The notes under the pieces were generated by a model. The model did not search any database. It was not told where the DNA came from and was given only the letters and a program-made list of their open reading frames with translations. The translations under genes were made by a program, and so were the position numbers. Below, one piece after another: positions 1 to 6,682 of a stretch of 22,298 bases of DNA (positions are counted from its first letter, which is position 1; each line of letters opens with the position of its first letter). Origin of the DNA: a virus; the IMG/VR virus record IMGVR_UViG_3300031997_000619, positions 1-22,298 of that record; one strand, written 5' to 3'.

Positions 1-52
1 TGAACGAGACGCCGCCGCCATCGCCGCCGCCTACGCCGAGGAGACGAAGTGA
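1..52 (+). CDS. C-terminal end of an upstream gene (partial)
   Basis: An open frame enters from the left edge and stops at TGA 50-52. The 16 visible residues (ERDAAAIAAAYAEETK) are Ala/Glu-rich and helical in character. The stop overlaps the GTG start of the next gene, so the two are probably translationally coupled. Nothing can be said about function from this fragment. Confidence 0.55.
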   Translation, partial: ERDAAAIAAAYAEETK

Positions 53-273
53 CCCGCGTGAGTTCGACGCTCTGGACGTGTGACCGATGCGGAGCAACGG
101 CCACGACCAACACCAGCCAGCAGCCGAAGTGGCTGGGCGTCGTGTTCGGCGCTCCACCCGAGGCCGATCCCACCGAGTCGAAGTGGGCGCGCAAGCACCT
201 GTGCCCCACCTGCGACACCGAGTTCGCCGTGTTCCTGCGTCCGATCACGCGGGACGCCGAGGAGACCCCGTGA
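49..273 (+). CDS. Small zinc-ribbon protein
   Basis: This encodes 74 residues from a GTG start overlapping the previous stop. Two Cys pairs, CDRC near residue 11 and CPTC near residue 52, are spaced as in a four-cysteine zinc ribbon. Small proteins of this kind are common in actinobacteriophage early regions, and their partners are mostly unknown. It is followed by a second small zinc-ribbon gene with a GTGA overlap, and then by the helicase, so the three are likely co-transcribed. No specific function is recognised. Confidence 0.65.
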   Translation: MTRVSSTLWTCDRCGATATTNTSQQPKWLGVVFGAPPEADPTESKWARKHLCPTCDTEFAVFLRPITRDAEETP

Positions 274-503
274 ACTGCCCGAAGTGTGGCGAGGACTGGT
301 CCGACGTGGCCGTTGTCCGCAACGCCAAGCGAGAAGCCCATGCCGCCGCCCCCGCCCCGCTGGCCCCGCATCCCGGCGAGCACCACGACTACCGCATGAC
401 CTGTCTCCGCTGCGGCGAACCGGGCTACCTGTTCGTCGGCTTCCACAGCCCCGGCGAGACGTTCAGGTGGAGCGAGGCCCAGCCGAAGGAGGCCGACCGA
501 TGA
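270..503 (+). CDS. Small zinc-ribbon protein
   Basis: This encodes 77 residues. The frame stays open upstream, but the start is placed at GTG 270 because it overlaps the preceding stop (271-273) in the GTGA arrangement used throughout the window, and because the first Cys pair (CPKC) follows immediately. A second pair (CLRC) lies near residue 50. Between them is a low-complexity Ala/Pro/His linker. The gene overlaps the ATG of the helicase at 500. It is probably a zinc-binding nucleic-acid or protein-interaction module; function is not recognised. Confidence 0.65.
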   Translation: MNCPKCGEDWSDVAVVRNAKREAHAAAPAPLAPHPGEHHDYRMTCLRCGEPGYLFVGFHSPGETFRWSEAQPKEADR

Positions 504-2080
504 CTATCGACTTCGTTCAGGGGAAGCTCATCGTCAAGCCTGGACGTATCGCGCCAGAACTCAAAGAGGCTGGCGGACGTTGGGATGGGCGGGCCCAGTG
601 CTGGTACTTCCCAGCGTACTCGTCGTACGCACAGATCGTTCACGAGATGATGCCATCGCTCGAAGTCACGAAGACCGCTCAGCAGTTACTCGAAGGGTGG
701 GGCTTCCCGTCTCACCCGATCGACTCCGACCTGTCGGTCGAACAGCAAGCCGTCTGGGAGAAGCTCTACCCGTACCAGCGTGACGCAGCGACCTTCCTCT
801 ACAGCTCGGCGTTCAGTCGACCGGGAGCGTTACTCGCATTGTCACCAGGGCTCGGGAAGTCGGCTGTGTCGATGTTCACGGCGAAGGCGTTGGGCGCCGA
901 GACGGTCCTCGTTGTCTCACCCCTGGCGCTCCTCGCCACCTGGGAGCGTGAGTCTCGTCTGTGGGCGGGTCGTCAGCTCAACCGGGCCTACGGCTCAGAA
1001 CCGGCTGAGCAGTGGACGGTGACGAACTACGACACCGTCGTGCGTCGGAGTGGCTACACTCGCATGAAGTGGGACGTCGTGATCCTCGACGAGTCGATTC
1101 TCGTCAAGAATCGAGACACGAAGCGCTTCCAGGCGATGAAGCTTCTGCGAGCGTCGGCTCAGCGCTTCTGGCTGTTGTCCGGGTCGCCAACGAGTCGATA
1201 CGTCGACGATCTCTGGGCACAGTTCCATCTGATCGACCCCACAGCGTTTCGTAGCTACTGGCGTTTCACGAATCGATACTGCTGGCTCGAGGAGACCAAC
1301 TGGGGCACGAACGTCATTGCGTCTCGGGAGGATCGCGACATCCAGGGAGACTTTCGTGACGTGATGTTCGTACGTCATCAGAAAGACGTCCTCCCGGAGC
1401 TGCCCGAGTACCTCGTCGAAGAGATCGTCTGCGAGCTCACCCCCGCCCAGAAGAAGGCGCACGAGGAGCTGAAGAAGGACTTCCTGACAGTGCTCGAGTC
1501 TGGCGAAGAGGTGACCGCCGACATCAAGCTCACTCAGCTGATGCGGATGCAGGAGGTGACATCGTCGCTTGCTAACATCGGCGAACCCGCCGGAGCGTCG
1601 TCGAAGCACGATGCGATCGACGACATGCTCGAAGCTGGCTCGTTCGAGCTCCCAGCTATCGTCTGGGCTCACTGGCGCCCAGGTGCCACTCAGCTGTACG
1701 AGCGTCTGAAGAAGACGTACCCGGAGCTTCGGGTCTCGTTGGCTCTCGGGGGCGACCAAGCGGCGAACGAGCTGACGTTGAAGGCGTTCGTCGACGGCGA
1801 AGTCGATCTCCTCATCCTGTCGTTGCAGGTGGGCAAGTTCGGGCTGACGATGACGAACGCACGGACCGTCATCTACCTCGACAAGACGTTCAACGCGGAC
1901 GACTTCATTCAGAGTCGTCAGCGTGTCCAACGGATCGGCCTTGACCACAGACCGCTCCTCATCACCCTCAAGTGCCCTCGCACTGTCGATCAGCTCGTTG
2001 AAGACAACTTGACGGGCAAGATGCACAGCATCGCGAAAGTGACGAACGCTGATCTCGTTCGTCTGCTAGAGTCGCTATGA
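500..2080 (+). CDS. SNF2-family (SF2) DNA helicase / translocase
   Basis: A 526-residue protein; the open frame extends far upstream, but ATG 500 overlaps the previous stop and begins the recognisable protein. Residues 1-50 carry a short GGRWD...W.FP segment resembling the HARP-type substrate-binding region of SMARCAL1-like enzymes. The ATPase core follows: Walker A GLGKS at 117-121, DEx-box DES at 197-199, LSGSP motif III near 225, and a C-terminal RecA-like lobe ending in QSRQRVQRIG (motif VI) near 471. Phage relatives act in replication-fork remodelling or recombination-dependent replication, which fits the neighbouring recombination genes. Family assignment is firm; the exact role is inferred. 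Confidence 0.88.
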   Translation: MTIDFVQGKLIVKPGRIAPELKEAGGRWDGRAQCWYFPAYSSYAQIVHEMMPSLEVTKTAQQLLEGWGFPSHPIDSDLSVEQQAVWEKLYPYQRDAATFLYSSAFSRPGALLALSPGLGKSAVSMFTAKALGAETVLVVSPLALLATWERESRLWAGRQLNRAYGSEPAEQWTVTNYDTVVRRSGYTRMKWDVVILDESILVKNRDTKRFQAMKLLRASAQRFWLLSGSPTSRYVDDLWAQFHLIDPTAFRSYWRFTNRYCWLEETNWGTNVIASREDRDIQGDFRDVMFVRHQKDVLPELPEYLVEEIVCELTPAQKKAHEELKKDFLTVLESGEEVTADIKLTQLMRMQEVTSSLANIGEPAGASSKHDAIDDMLEAGSFELPAIVWAHWRPGATQLYERLKKTYPELRVSLALGGDQAANELTLKAFVDGEVDLLILSLQVGKFGLTMTNARTVIYLDKTFNADDFIQSRQRVQRIGLDHRPLLITLKCPRTVDQLVEDNLTGKMHSIAKVTNADLVRLLESL

Positions 2081-2090
2081 AGGAGAGATC

Positions 2091-2213
2091 GTGATCGAAA
2101 CCGTAGCGTTCATCGCGTGGGCGATCGTCCTCGTCGGGGGTGTCGCCTTCTGGGATCGTCGCCAATCGATGACCCGACGTCACGCCCATCGGGCTCGATG
2201 GTGGGAGCGTTGA
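2091..2213 (+). CDS. Small single-pass membrane protein
   Basis: A 40-residue ORF starts at GTG 2091 behind a good ribosome-binding site (AAGGAGA at 2080-2086). Residues 3-20 are a hydrophobic stretch (TVAFIAWAIVLVGGVAFW), followed by a very basic tail rich in Arg, His and Trp, which would place the C-terminus in the cytoplasm. Its stop overlaps the ATG of the next gene (ATGCTC at 2213). The ribosome site, membrane segment and coupling support a real gene, but I recognise no family. Confidence 0.6.
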   Translation: MIETVAFIAWAIVLVGGVAFWDRRQSMTRRHAHRARWWER

Positions 2214-2587
2214 TGCTCCCCGTCGTCGAGGCGTGCATCGCCCTCAGCCTGATCACCAGCCATCCGCGACTGATCGAGCAGCGTCCGCCCAAGGCGATCG
2301 TGGAGCACGCCACCTCCAAAGGACGCGGCTGGGCCTCCTACTACGCGACGGGTCCAGGGCCGCTCGATGCCGCCGCAGGCCCGGGACTCCGACACGGCAA
2401 CTGGCGGGGATCGTGGGTCACTGTCCGAGCGAACGGGCACGCCATTCGAGTGCGTCTCACCGACTGGTGCGCCTGCGGTCCGCGCCACGGGATGCCGACC
2501 TTGATCGATCTGTCTCCCGTAGCGTTCACTCGTCTGTCGCTCTTGTCGAGGGGCATCGTCTCCGTCGTCATCTCGACATCGCACTAG
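2213..2587 (+). CDS. RlpA-like double-psi beta-barrel protein
   Basis: A 124-residue protein from ATG 2213. Residues 38-120 match the RlpA/expansin double-psi beta-barrel pattern: a GWASYYATGPG opening, a central VTVRANGHAIRVRLTDW strand pair with Asp84 where RlpA has its catalytic DRGP Asp, and IDLSPVAF at 98-105. RlpA proteins bind or cleave peptidoglycan glycan chains. The hydrophobic N-terminus (1-15) could be a weak signal peptide. The DRGP motif reads TDWCACGP here, with two extra cysteines. The location among replication genes, beside a tiny membrane protein, is unusual for a wall-active enzyme. The last His codon and stop lie inside the first copy of the 112-nt element. Confidence 0.7.
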   Translation: MLPVVEACIALSLITSHPRLIEQRPPKAIVEHATSKGRGWASYYATGPGPLDAAAGPGLRHGNWRGSWVTVRANGHAIRVRLTDWCACGPRHGMPTLIDLSPVAFTRLSLLSRGIVSVVISTSH

Positions 2588-2692
2588 AATCGATTCTCCC
2601 ACGTGAGTTCCCGGCGGATGGCTACTTATGCCATGCTCGAGCTGAACTCGTGGGAGCATCGAGGCCTGTGCGGTTGTACATGAAGCTACAAG
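2581..2692 (+). promoter_or_regulatory. 112-nt repeated structured element, copy 1
   Basis: This 112-nt stretch aligns without gaps to 9733-9844, with about 75 of 112 positions identical by my count. Four conserved blocks stand out: positions 1-23 (including the 12-bp palindrome AGAATCGATTCT), 64-72 (GAACTCGTG), 88-100 (GTGCGGTTGTACA) and 106-112. As RNA it can fold a 13-bp helix: CTCCCAC (2596-2602) with GTGGGAG (2650-2656), and GAGTTC (2605-2610) with GAACTC (2644-2649), separated by a 2-nt bulge. A 5-bp apical hairpin (ATGGC/GCCAT, 2618-2634) sits inside. It begins in the last codons of the RlpA-like gene and ends 23 nt before the start of the RuvC-like gene, so cis-regulation is the simplest reading. 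Confidence 0.65.
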
Positions 2693-2715
2693 GGCCACTT
2701 AGACCGGAGATCATC

Positions 2716-3120
2716 GTGCGACTGTTGAGTCTTGACCCGGGTCTCTCGACCGGCTGGGCGATTATCGACATCGACGGGACGACACTCGTTCTGCTCACGT
2801 CAGGGACGGTTGACTACGCGTACCTCGGGTCGTTCATCCCAGTCATGCAAGCGTGGGAGCCCGACGAAGTGATCATGGAGTTCGTTCTGACGTTGACGAA
2901 CAGCAAGCTCAATCGTCTTCTCACTCAAGCGGAGCGTCAGCTAGTCGATGCCTTCCCGAACGCACATATCGTTCGACCGGGACATTGGAAGCCGGTGACC
3001 GGCAAGTCGCCGATCCCGAACGTCGGGACGAAGCACACGAGAGATGCGATGAGGATGGCCCTCTACTGGGCTCGATCAAACGTATCCCCCCACGTTGTCT
3101 TCGCCCTTGATTCGCGCTAA
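2716..3120 (+). CDS. RuvC-like Holliday-junction resolvase / endonuclease
   Basis: A 134-residue protein. GTG 2716 is chosen because GGAGA lies 5 nt upstream and the fold begins at once with LLSLDPGLSTGWAI, the first RuvC beta-strand with its catalytic Asp (residue 7). The second acidic residue is the Glu of VIMEFVL near 55, and the last is the Asp of KHTRDAMRMALYW near 115. These are the RNase H-like catalytic positions of phage RuvC-type resolvases, which resolve branched DNA during recombination or before packaging. It lies downstream of the 112-nt element and upstream of the nuclease gene. Confidence 0.8.
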   Translation: MRLLSLDPGLSTGWAIIDIDGTTLVLLTSGTVDYAYLGSFIPVMQAWEPDEVIMEFVLTLTNSKLNRLLTQAERQLVDAFPNAHIVRPGHWKPVTGKSPIPNVGTKHTRDAMRMALYWARSNVSPHVVFALDSR

Positions 3121-3136
3121 GCTTACCCCGTACCAT
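3107..3136 (+). promoter_or_regulatory. Possible sigma-70-type promoter
   Basis: TTGATT (3107-3112) and TACCAT (3131-3136) are separated by 18 nt just ahead of the nuclease gene. Each hexamer matches about four of six consensus bases. The position in one of the few intergenic gaps on this strand is the main support. Confidence 0.25.
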
Positions 3137-3142
3137 AACCAT

Positions 3143-3173
3143 GGTGACGTCGTAATCCCCCTACGGCGTCACC
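3143..3173 (+). terminator. Intergenic hairpin between RuvC-like and nuclease genes
   Basis: GGTGACG pairs with CGTCACC (7 bp), and CGTA with TACG inside it, around a C-rich loop. There is no T-run afterwards. It could be a terminator of a GC-rich phage, an attenuator, or a 5'-UTR hairpin of the nuclease gene, whose ribosome site follows about 15 nt later. Confidence 0.4.
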
Positions 3174-3198
3174 CCTTCCCGGGCCACGAAAGGAGCGT

Positions 3199-4272
3199 AT
3201 GAAGCAGCTCGTCATCCCGAGTCTCTCCGTCACGGAGAAGTACTCGTTCAGGGAGTGTCGACGGGCGTGGTACCTCAGCTACGTTCGCAAACTCACTCCC
3301 GTCGTTACGTACATGCCGTTCTGGTTCGGGACGGGATTGCACTCAGCGTTGCAGGCGTATCACAGCCCGCAGACCGTCACATCACCCCTCGAAGCTGCTC
3401 TCGCAGCGTATGACGAGTGGTACGTCGGAGCTGAAGTCGAAGTCGCCGAAGCGTACGGCTTCCTCTGGGAGGGGGCTCGTCAGGAGTACTTCGACGCGTA
3501 TGCCCTCACGCGAACGATGCTAGTCAACTACGACCAGTATCATCGAGCAGAGCAGGACGTTTGGGAGCCAGTCGCAGTCGAGCAACGAGTGTGGGTGCCC
3601 ATTCTTCACCCTCACAGTCGACGAGCGTTGCCTGGGCATCCTCGACTGACCGCTCGTCTCGACTTTCTGGGATCACGTCCCGAGAACCGTCGCCTCGGTC
3701 TTCGAAGTGGGACGGTCGTCGTTGACCACAAGAGTGCAGCGTCAGCACCGTCGATGGGCAGGGAGCTCGACCTCGACGACCAGCTGACGGGCTACGCGTA
3801 CGTCTACTGGCGTCTCACGGGTGAGCTTCCCGAGTCGATCATCTACAACGTCCTGGTCAAGAAGGCGCCCAAGCCACCCGAGATCCTGAAGAACGGCACG
3901 CCATCCAAGGCGAAGGGTCAGCAGACCACCTTCGGGCTCTACCTCGAAGCTCTCGACGAACGGGATCTAGACCCGGCACCGTACGCGGAGGTGCTGGCGG
4001 CGTTGCAAGCGGAAGGATGGAGTAGGTACTTCGTTCGAGAGAGCGTCACTCGCAACCTCGCTCAGATCGAGTCGTACGAGCGGCATCTCTACTACGAGTA
4101 CCGAGACATGGTCGACGTGGTTGAGCACCCCGAGAAAGCGTATCCGAGCCCGTCGCCGATGACATGCGGTCGGTGCCCCTACGCCGGTGTGTGCATGTCG
4201 ATGGACGACGGGGGTGACTACGAGTCGTTGATCAGCGCCAAGTTCAAAGTGTCTATCGAAGAGCGTTGGTAG
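3199..4272 (+). CDS. Cas4/RecB-like PD-(D/E)XK nuclease with Fe-S cysteines
   Basis: A 357-residue protein from ATG 3199, preceded by AAAGGAG. The nuclease core shows Asp155 (TARLDFLG) and the VVDHKS motif (Asp176, Lys178), the PD-(D/E)XK catalytic set. Cys20 (FRECRRAWY) together with Cys323, Cys326 and Cys332 (CGRCPYAGVC) reproduces the split one-plus-three cysteine arrangement that binds a [4Fe-4S] cluster in Cas4 and AddB. Such phage exonucleases resect DNA ends for recombination. The next genes encode a Sak4-like ATPase and a DUF669-like protein, a common phage recombination neighbourhood. There is no CRISPR array or other cas gene here, so a CRISPR role is unlikely. Confidence 0.85.
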   Translation: MKQLVIPSLSVTEKYSFRECRRAWYLSYVRKLTPVVTYMPFWFGTGLHSALQAYHSPQTVTSPLEAALAAYDEWYVGAEVEVAEAYGFLWEGARQEYFDAYALTRTMLVNYDQYHRAEQDVWEPVAVEQRVWVPILHPHSRRALPGHPRLTARLDFLGSRPENRRLGLRSGTVVVDHKSAASAPSMGRELDLDDQLTGYAYVYWRLTGELPESIIYNVLVKKAPKPPEILKNGTPSKAKGQQTTFGLYLEALDERDLDPAPYAEVLAALQAEGWSRYFVRESVTRNLAQIESYERHLYYEYRDMVDVVEHPEKAYPSPSPMTCGRCPYAGVCMSMDDGGDYESLISAKFKVSIEERW

Positions 4273-4282
4273 GGAGGGAGCA

Positions 4283-5032
4283 GTGCCGTTACACATTCAG
4301 AAGCCCGAAGAACTGAGGCACATGAAGGGCCTCGTGTTCGGACCGCCTGGGCAAGGCAAGACCACGTTGCTCGGGACGGCGCAGTACGATGAGCGTACGT
4401 CGCCGATTCTCATCCTGGACTTCGAGGGTGGGAGCGAGTCTCTCGTCGGTCTAGATGTCGACATCGTTCGCGTGACCAGCTGGGACATCTACAACGAGGC
4501 GTTCGACTTCCTCGCGAACGACAAGCACGACTACAAGAGCGTTGGGATCGACAGCATCTCGGAAACGCACGTCTTCTCGCTGTTGAACATCCTCAAGCTC
4601 GAGGGGCCCACTCGCAAGGACCCCGATCTGCTTCAGCAAGGGGACTACGGCAAAGCGTTGGTGCTGATGCGACGGTTCCTACGCGAGTTCCGGGATCTCC
4701 CGATGCACGTGTTCTTCACCGCCCTCGCCAAGGACGAGCTAGACCCCCGCGAGGGCATGGTGAAGAAGCCAGCACTCGCGGGAGCGTTGGCCGACGAGGT
4801 CCCGGGCATGATGGGCATCGTCGCGTACCTAGCTCTCACGACTGACAACGATGGCAACACCATGCGAACGTTGCTCTTGAAGAATCACGCCCGCATTCGG
4901 ACGAAGGTCCGGAGCAGTTGGGCTCACCACGAGGAGGTCCCGAACGAGATCGACAACCCCACGGTGACAGCGTTGCTGGACATGCTCCAGTATCCCACGA
5001 TCAATCCCAGCCCGACACCACGCAAGAAGTGA
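4283..5032 (+). CDS. Sak4-like RecA-fold P-loop ATPase
   Basis: A 249-residue protein from GTG 4283, with GGGAGGGAG just upstream. Walker A is GPPGQGKT (20-27), followed by LILDFEGG near 44-50 and a Walker B candidate VGIDS around Asp90. Length, motif order and neighbours match the Sak4 group of phage RecA-like ATPases, which support single-strand annealing with phage ssDNA-binding partners. The DUF669-like gene follows after 7 nt. A more general phage AAA ATPase is the alternative label. Confidence 0.8.
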   Translation: MPLHIQKPEELRHMKGLVFGPPGQGKTTLLGTAQYDERTSPILILDFEGGSESLVGLDVDIVRVTSWDIYNEAFDFLANDKHDYKSVGIDSISETHVFSLLNILKLEGPTRKDPDLLQQGDYGKALVLMRRFLREFRDLPMHVFFTALAKDELDPREGMVKKPALAGALADEVPGMMGIVAYLALTTDNDGNTMRTLLLKNHARIRTKVRSSWAHHEEVPNEIDNPTVTALLDMLQYPTINPSPTPRKK

Positions 5033-5039
5033 GAGATCA

Positions 5040-5534
5040 ATGACACGCCTTACCGTCGACTTCTCGCAGACAGAGTCGTACGAGCCGCTTCCGCCCGGCG
5101 AGTACCCGGTCGTGATCGACTCGATCGAGCTTCGACAGAGCGAGAACTCTGAGCACCCGTACCTCAACTTCACGTGCAAGGTGAGCGAGGGCGAGTTCGC
5201 GAATCGCAACCTGTGGTTCATCGGTTCGCTTAGCCCGAAGGCGCTCTGGCGCCTCCAGGCGGTGTTCGCGTCTTTCGGTCTCACCGACGCGAACGTCGAG
5301 CTTGATATCGACGATGCCTCCGGTACCCTGCTCGAGCCCCAGCTGGTCGGTCTGCCGGCCATCGCTCGTTGCCGCAACGAGACGTATCAGGGGTCGCTTC
5401 GAACTCGCGTCGAGGAGCTGATCGGTCTCGAGGGAGCGTCGACTGCCCCCGCGGTCGCCCCTTCGGCTGGCACTGCCGCTAAGCGTCAGAGCCCGTTCGC
5501 TCCGAAGACGGGGGAGAAGCGCACCTTCTCGTGA
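5040..5534 (+). CDS. DUF669-like protein, possible ssDNA-binding partner
   Basis: A 164-residue protein from ATG 5040. The LPPGEYPVVIDSIE opening, the NFTCKVSEGEFANRNLWF strand pair and the central LQAVFASFGLTD segment follow the DUF669 pattern. The C-terminal 40 residues are a flexible Ala/Pro/Thr-rich tail, as often seen in ssDNA-binding proteins. In phages DUF669 genes sit next to Sak4-like or related annealing ATPases, as here. The ssDNA-binding role is inferred from this context, not from a known catalytic motif. The stop overlaps the GTG of the next gene. Confidence 0.65.
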   Translation: MTRLTVDFSQTESYEPLPPGEYPVVIDSIELRQSENSEHPYLNFTCKVSEGEFANRNLWFIGSLSPKALWRLQAVFASFGLTDANVELDIDDASGTLLEPQLVGLPAIARCRNETYQGSLRTRVEELIGLEGASTAPAVAPSAGTAAKRQSPFAPKTGEKRTFS

Positions 5535-5938
5535 GCCTTCGTAGCCAACGACGGGGTCTCTCCGCGGACCCCGTCTGGCAACGACTGACTTCTTGGGAGC
5601 GTCCCCTTTGGCTCATCGCGGCGGTCGCAAACGGGACAGCAGATATCATCTGCCCCCGTTGCGGCCGTGCTGAGAAGTTCAGTCGCTACTGCACGTTGTG
5701 CTACTACCCGATCCAGCTCTCGGACATTCGAATCCACACTCCAGGCGACACTCACTCGTGTGTGTTCAAACGGGTGCCCCCTGACGCAGTGAACGGGGGC
5801 TGGGGTGACAGTAGCGTCTCCAAGTGGACTCCAGAGGAGGGAATCGTTGACAGCTCCGTCGAACCGGCAATTCGAATCGCTCAAGCCCAAGCCGCTCGAG
5901 ACGAGGTCGGGCTTGGAGACGTTCTCGACGCCTCGTAG
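5531..5938 (+). CDS. Zinc-finger protein of unknown function
   Basis: A 135-residue protein starting at GTG 5531, overlapping the preceding stop. Residues 41-58 hold CPRCGRAEKFSRYCTLC, a clear four-cysteine zinc-binding knuckle. After it come a Gly/Asp-rich linker and an Ala/Gln-rich helix. The last 92 bp overlap the 5' end of queF in another frame, much more than other overlaps in the window. No family is recognised. Confidence 0.6.
   Translation: MSLRSQRRGLSADPVWQRLTSWERPLWLIAAVANGTADIICPRCGRAEKFSRYCTLCYYPIQLSDIRIHTPGDTHSCVFKRVPPDAVNGGWGDSSVSKWTPEEGIVDSSVEPAIRIAQAQAARDEVGLGDVLDAS
5833..5840 (+). promoter_or_regulatory. Ribosome-binding site deciding a TTG start for queF
   Basis: AGAGGAGG lies 6 nt before TTG 5847, in frame with queF. 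An alternative GTG at 5805 would add 14 residues unlike QueF and lacks an equally good site, so TTG 5847 is preferred. Confidence 0.65.
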
Positions 5939-6320
5939 CGTCGGTTACGTCAAGATGTGCTCGGACGAGGTCACGAGTCTCTGCCCGATCACCAACCAGC
6001 CAGACTTCGAGACGATCACGATCGAGTATGCTCCTCGGGGGCTGTGCATCGAGAGCAAGAGCCTCAAGCTGTTCTTCCAGTCGCTTCGCGACGAGGGAGC
6101 GTTCATCGAGGACCTCAGTTCGATGATCGCTCACCTCGTCGCCAACACGATCGATCCCGCGTGGGTTCGGGTGATCGCCCACCAGAAGCCTCGTGGCGGC
6201 ATCGCGATCGATGCGGTCACTCATCTCGGTCGCGTCATCAAGGACAACGACGAGATCGGCTACGAAGCGTGGGACTACACGCCCAACTTCGGCTTCCAAG
6301 AGCCTTGGAGGGCTGAGTGA
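5847..6320 (+). CDS. queF: NADPH-dependent preQ0 reductase (QueF-like)
   Basis: A 157-residue protein of the short, unimodular QueF type (tunnelling fold), which reduces 7-cyano-7-deazaguanine (preQ0) to 7-aminomethyl-7-deazaguanine (preQ1). Visible signatures: SLCPITNQPDF with the nucleophile Cys46 and catalytic Asp53, the family motif ESKSLKLF at 69-76, and Glu88. In canonical QueF this Glu is preceded by His (FHED); here the motif is FIED with Ile87. PRGGI near 115 is also family-typical. A preQ1 product would supply a primary amine for the acylation cassette downstream. GTGA overlap couples it to queD. Confidence 0.88.
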   Translation: MTAPSNRQFESLKPKPLETRSGLETFSTPRSVGYVKMCSDEVTSLCPITNQPDFETITIEYAPRGLCIESKSLKLFFQSLRDEGAFIEDLSSMIAHLVANTIDPAWVRVIAHQKPRGGIAIDAVTHLGRVIKDNDEIGYEAWDYTPNFGFQEPWRAE

Positions 6321-6682
6321 ACACAGCGACCGTCACCAAGCAGTTTCAGTTCCACGCAGCTCATCAGCTGCCCAACCACGCCGGGAAGTGTCGCAATCTT
6401 CACGGCCACACCTACCAGGTCGACGTGAGCGTCACCGGCGAGATTCGCACGTGCGACGGCTCGACCGACGAAGGGATGGTGATCGACTTCGATCGCCTCA
6501 AGGAAGCTTGGGTCCCGATCGACGAAGCGCTCGACCACAAGTACCTCAACGACGTCCTCGAGACACCGACGGCGGAGCGTATCGCGCTCTGGATTCTCGA
6601 TCGACTCCTCGAGGGAGGGCTCGAGCAAGTCGGGGTCTGCGTCTGGGAAACGCAGACGTCGTGTGCGGAGGTGTGGGGGTGA
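6317..6682 (+). CDS. queD: 6-carboxy-5,6,7,8-tetrahydropterin synthase
   Basis: A 121-residue protein that converts the FolE product, dihydroneopterin triphosphate, to 6-carboxytetrahydropterin. The zinc-binding histidines are visible in FQFHAAHQL (His16) and LHGHTYQ (His29, His31), and the catalytic Cys25 in GKCRNLHGH. IDFDRLK and LDHKYLND are further family motifs. Length is normal for bacterial QueD. The start GTG 6317 overlaps the queF stop, and the queD stop overlaps the queE start. Confidence 0.93.
   Translation: MNTATVTKQFQFHAAHQLPNHAGKCRNLHGHTYQVDVSVTGEIRTCDGSTDEGMVIDFDRLKEAWVPIDEALDHKYLNDVLETPTAERIALWILDRLLEGGLEQVGVCVWETQTSCAEVWG

Noticed and set aside
995-2026. 343-codon open frame on the minus strand
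   Set aside because: It lies entirely opposite the helicase, whose motifs are unambiguous; long antisense frames are expected in GC-rich DNA.
3199-4272. Cas4 of a CRISPR adaptation system
   Set aside because: The protein has the Cas4/AddB-type cysteines, but no Cas1, Cas2 or array is nearby, and the neighbours are phage recombination genes.
5805-5846. GTG 5805 as the start of queF
   Set aside because: It adds residues not typical of QueF and has no good ribosome site, whereas TTG 5847 has AGAGGAGG 6 nt upstream.
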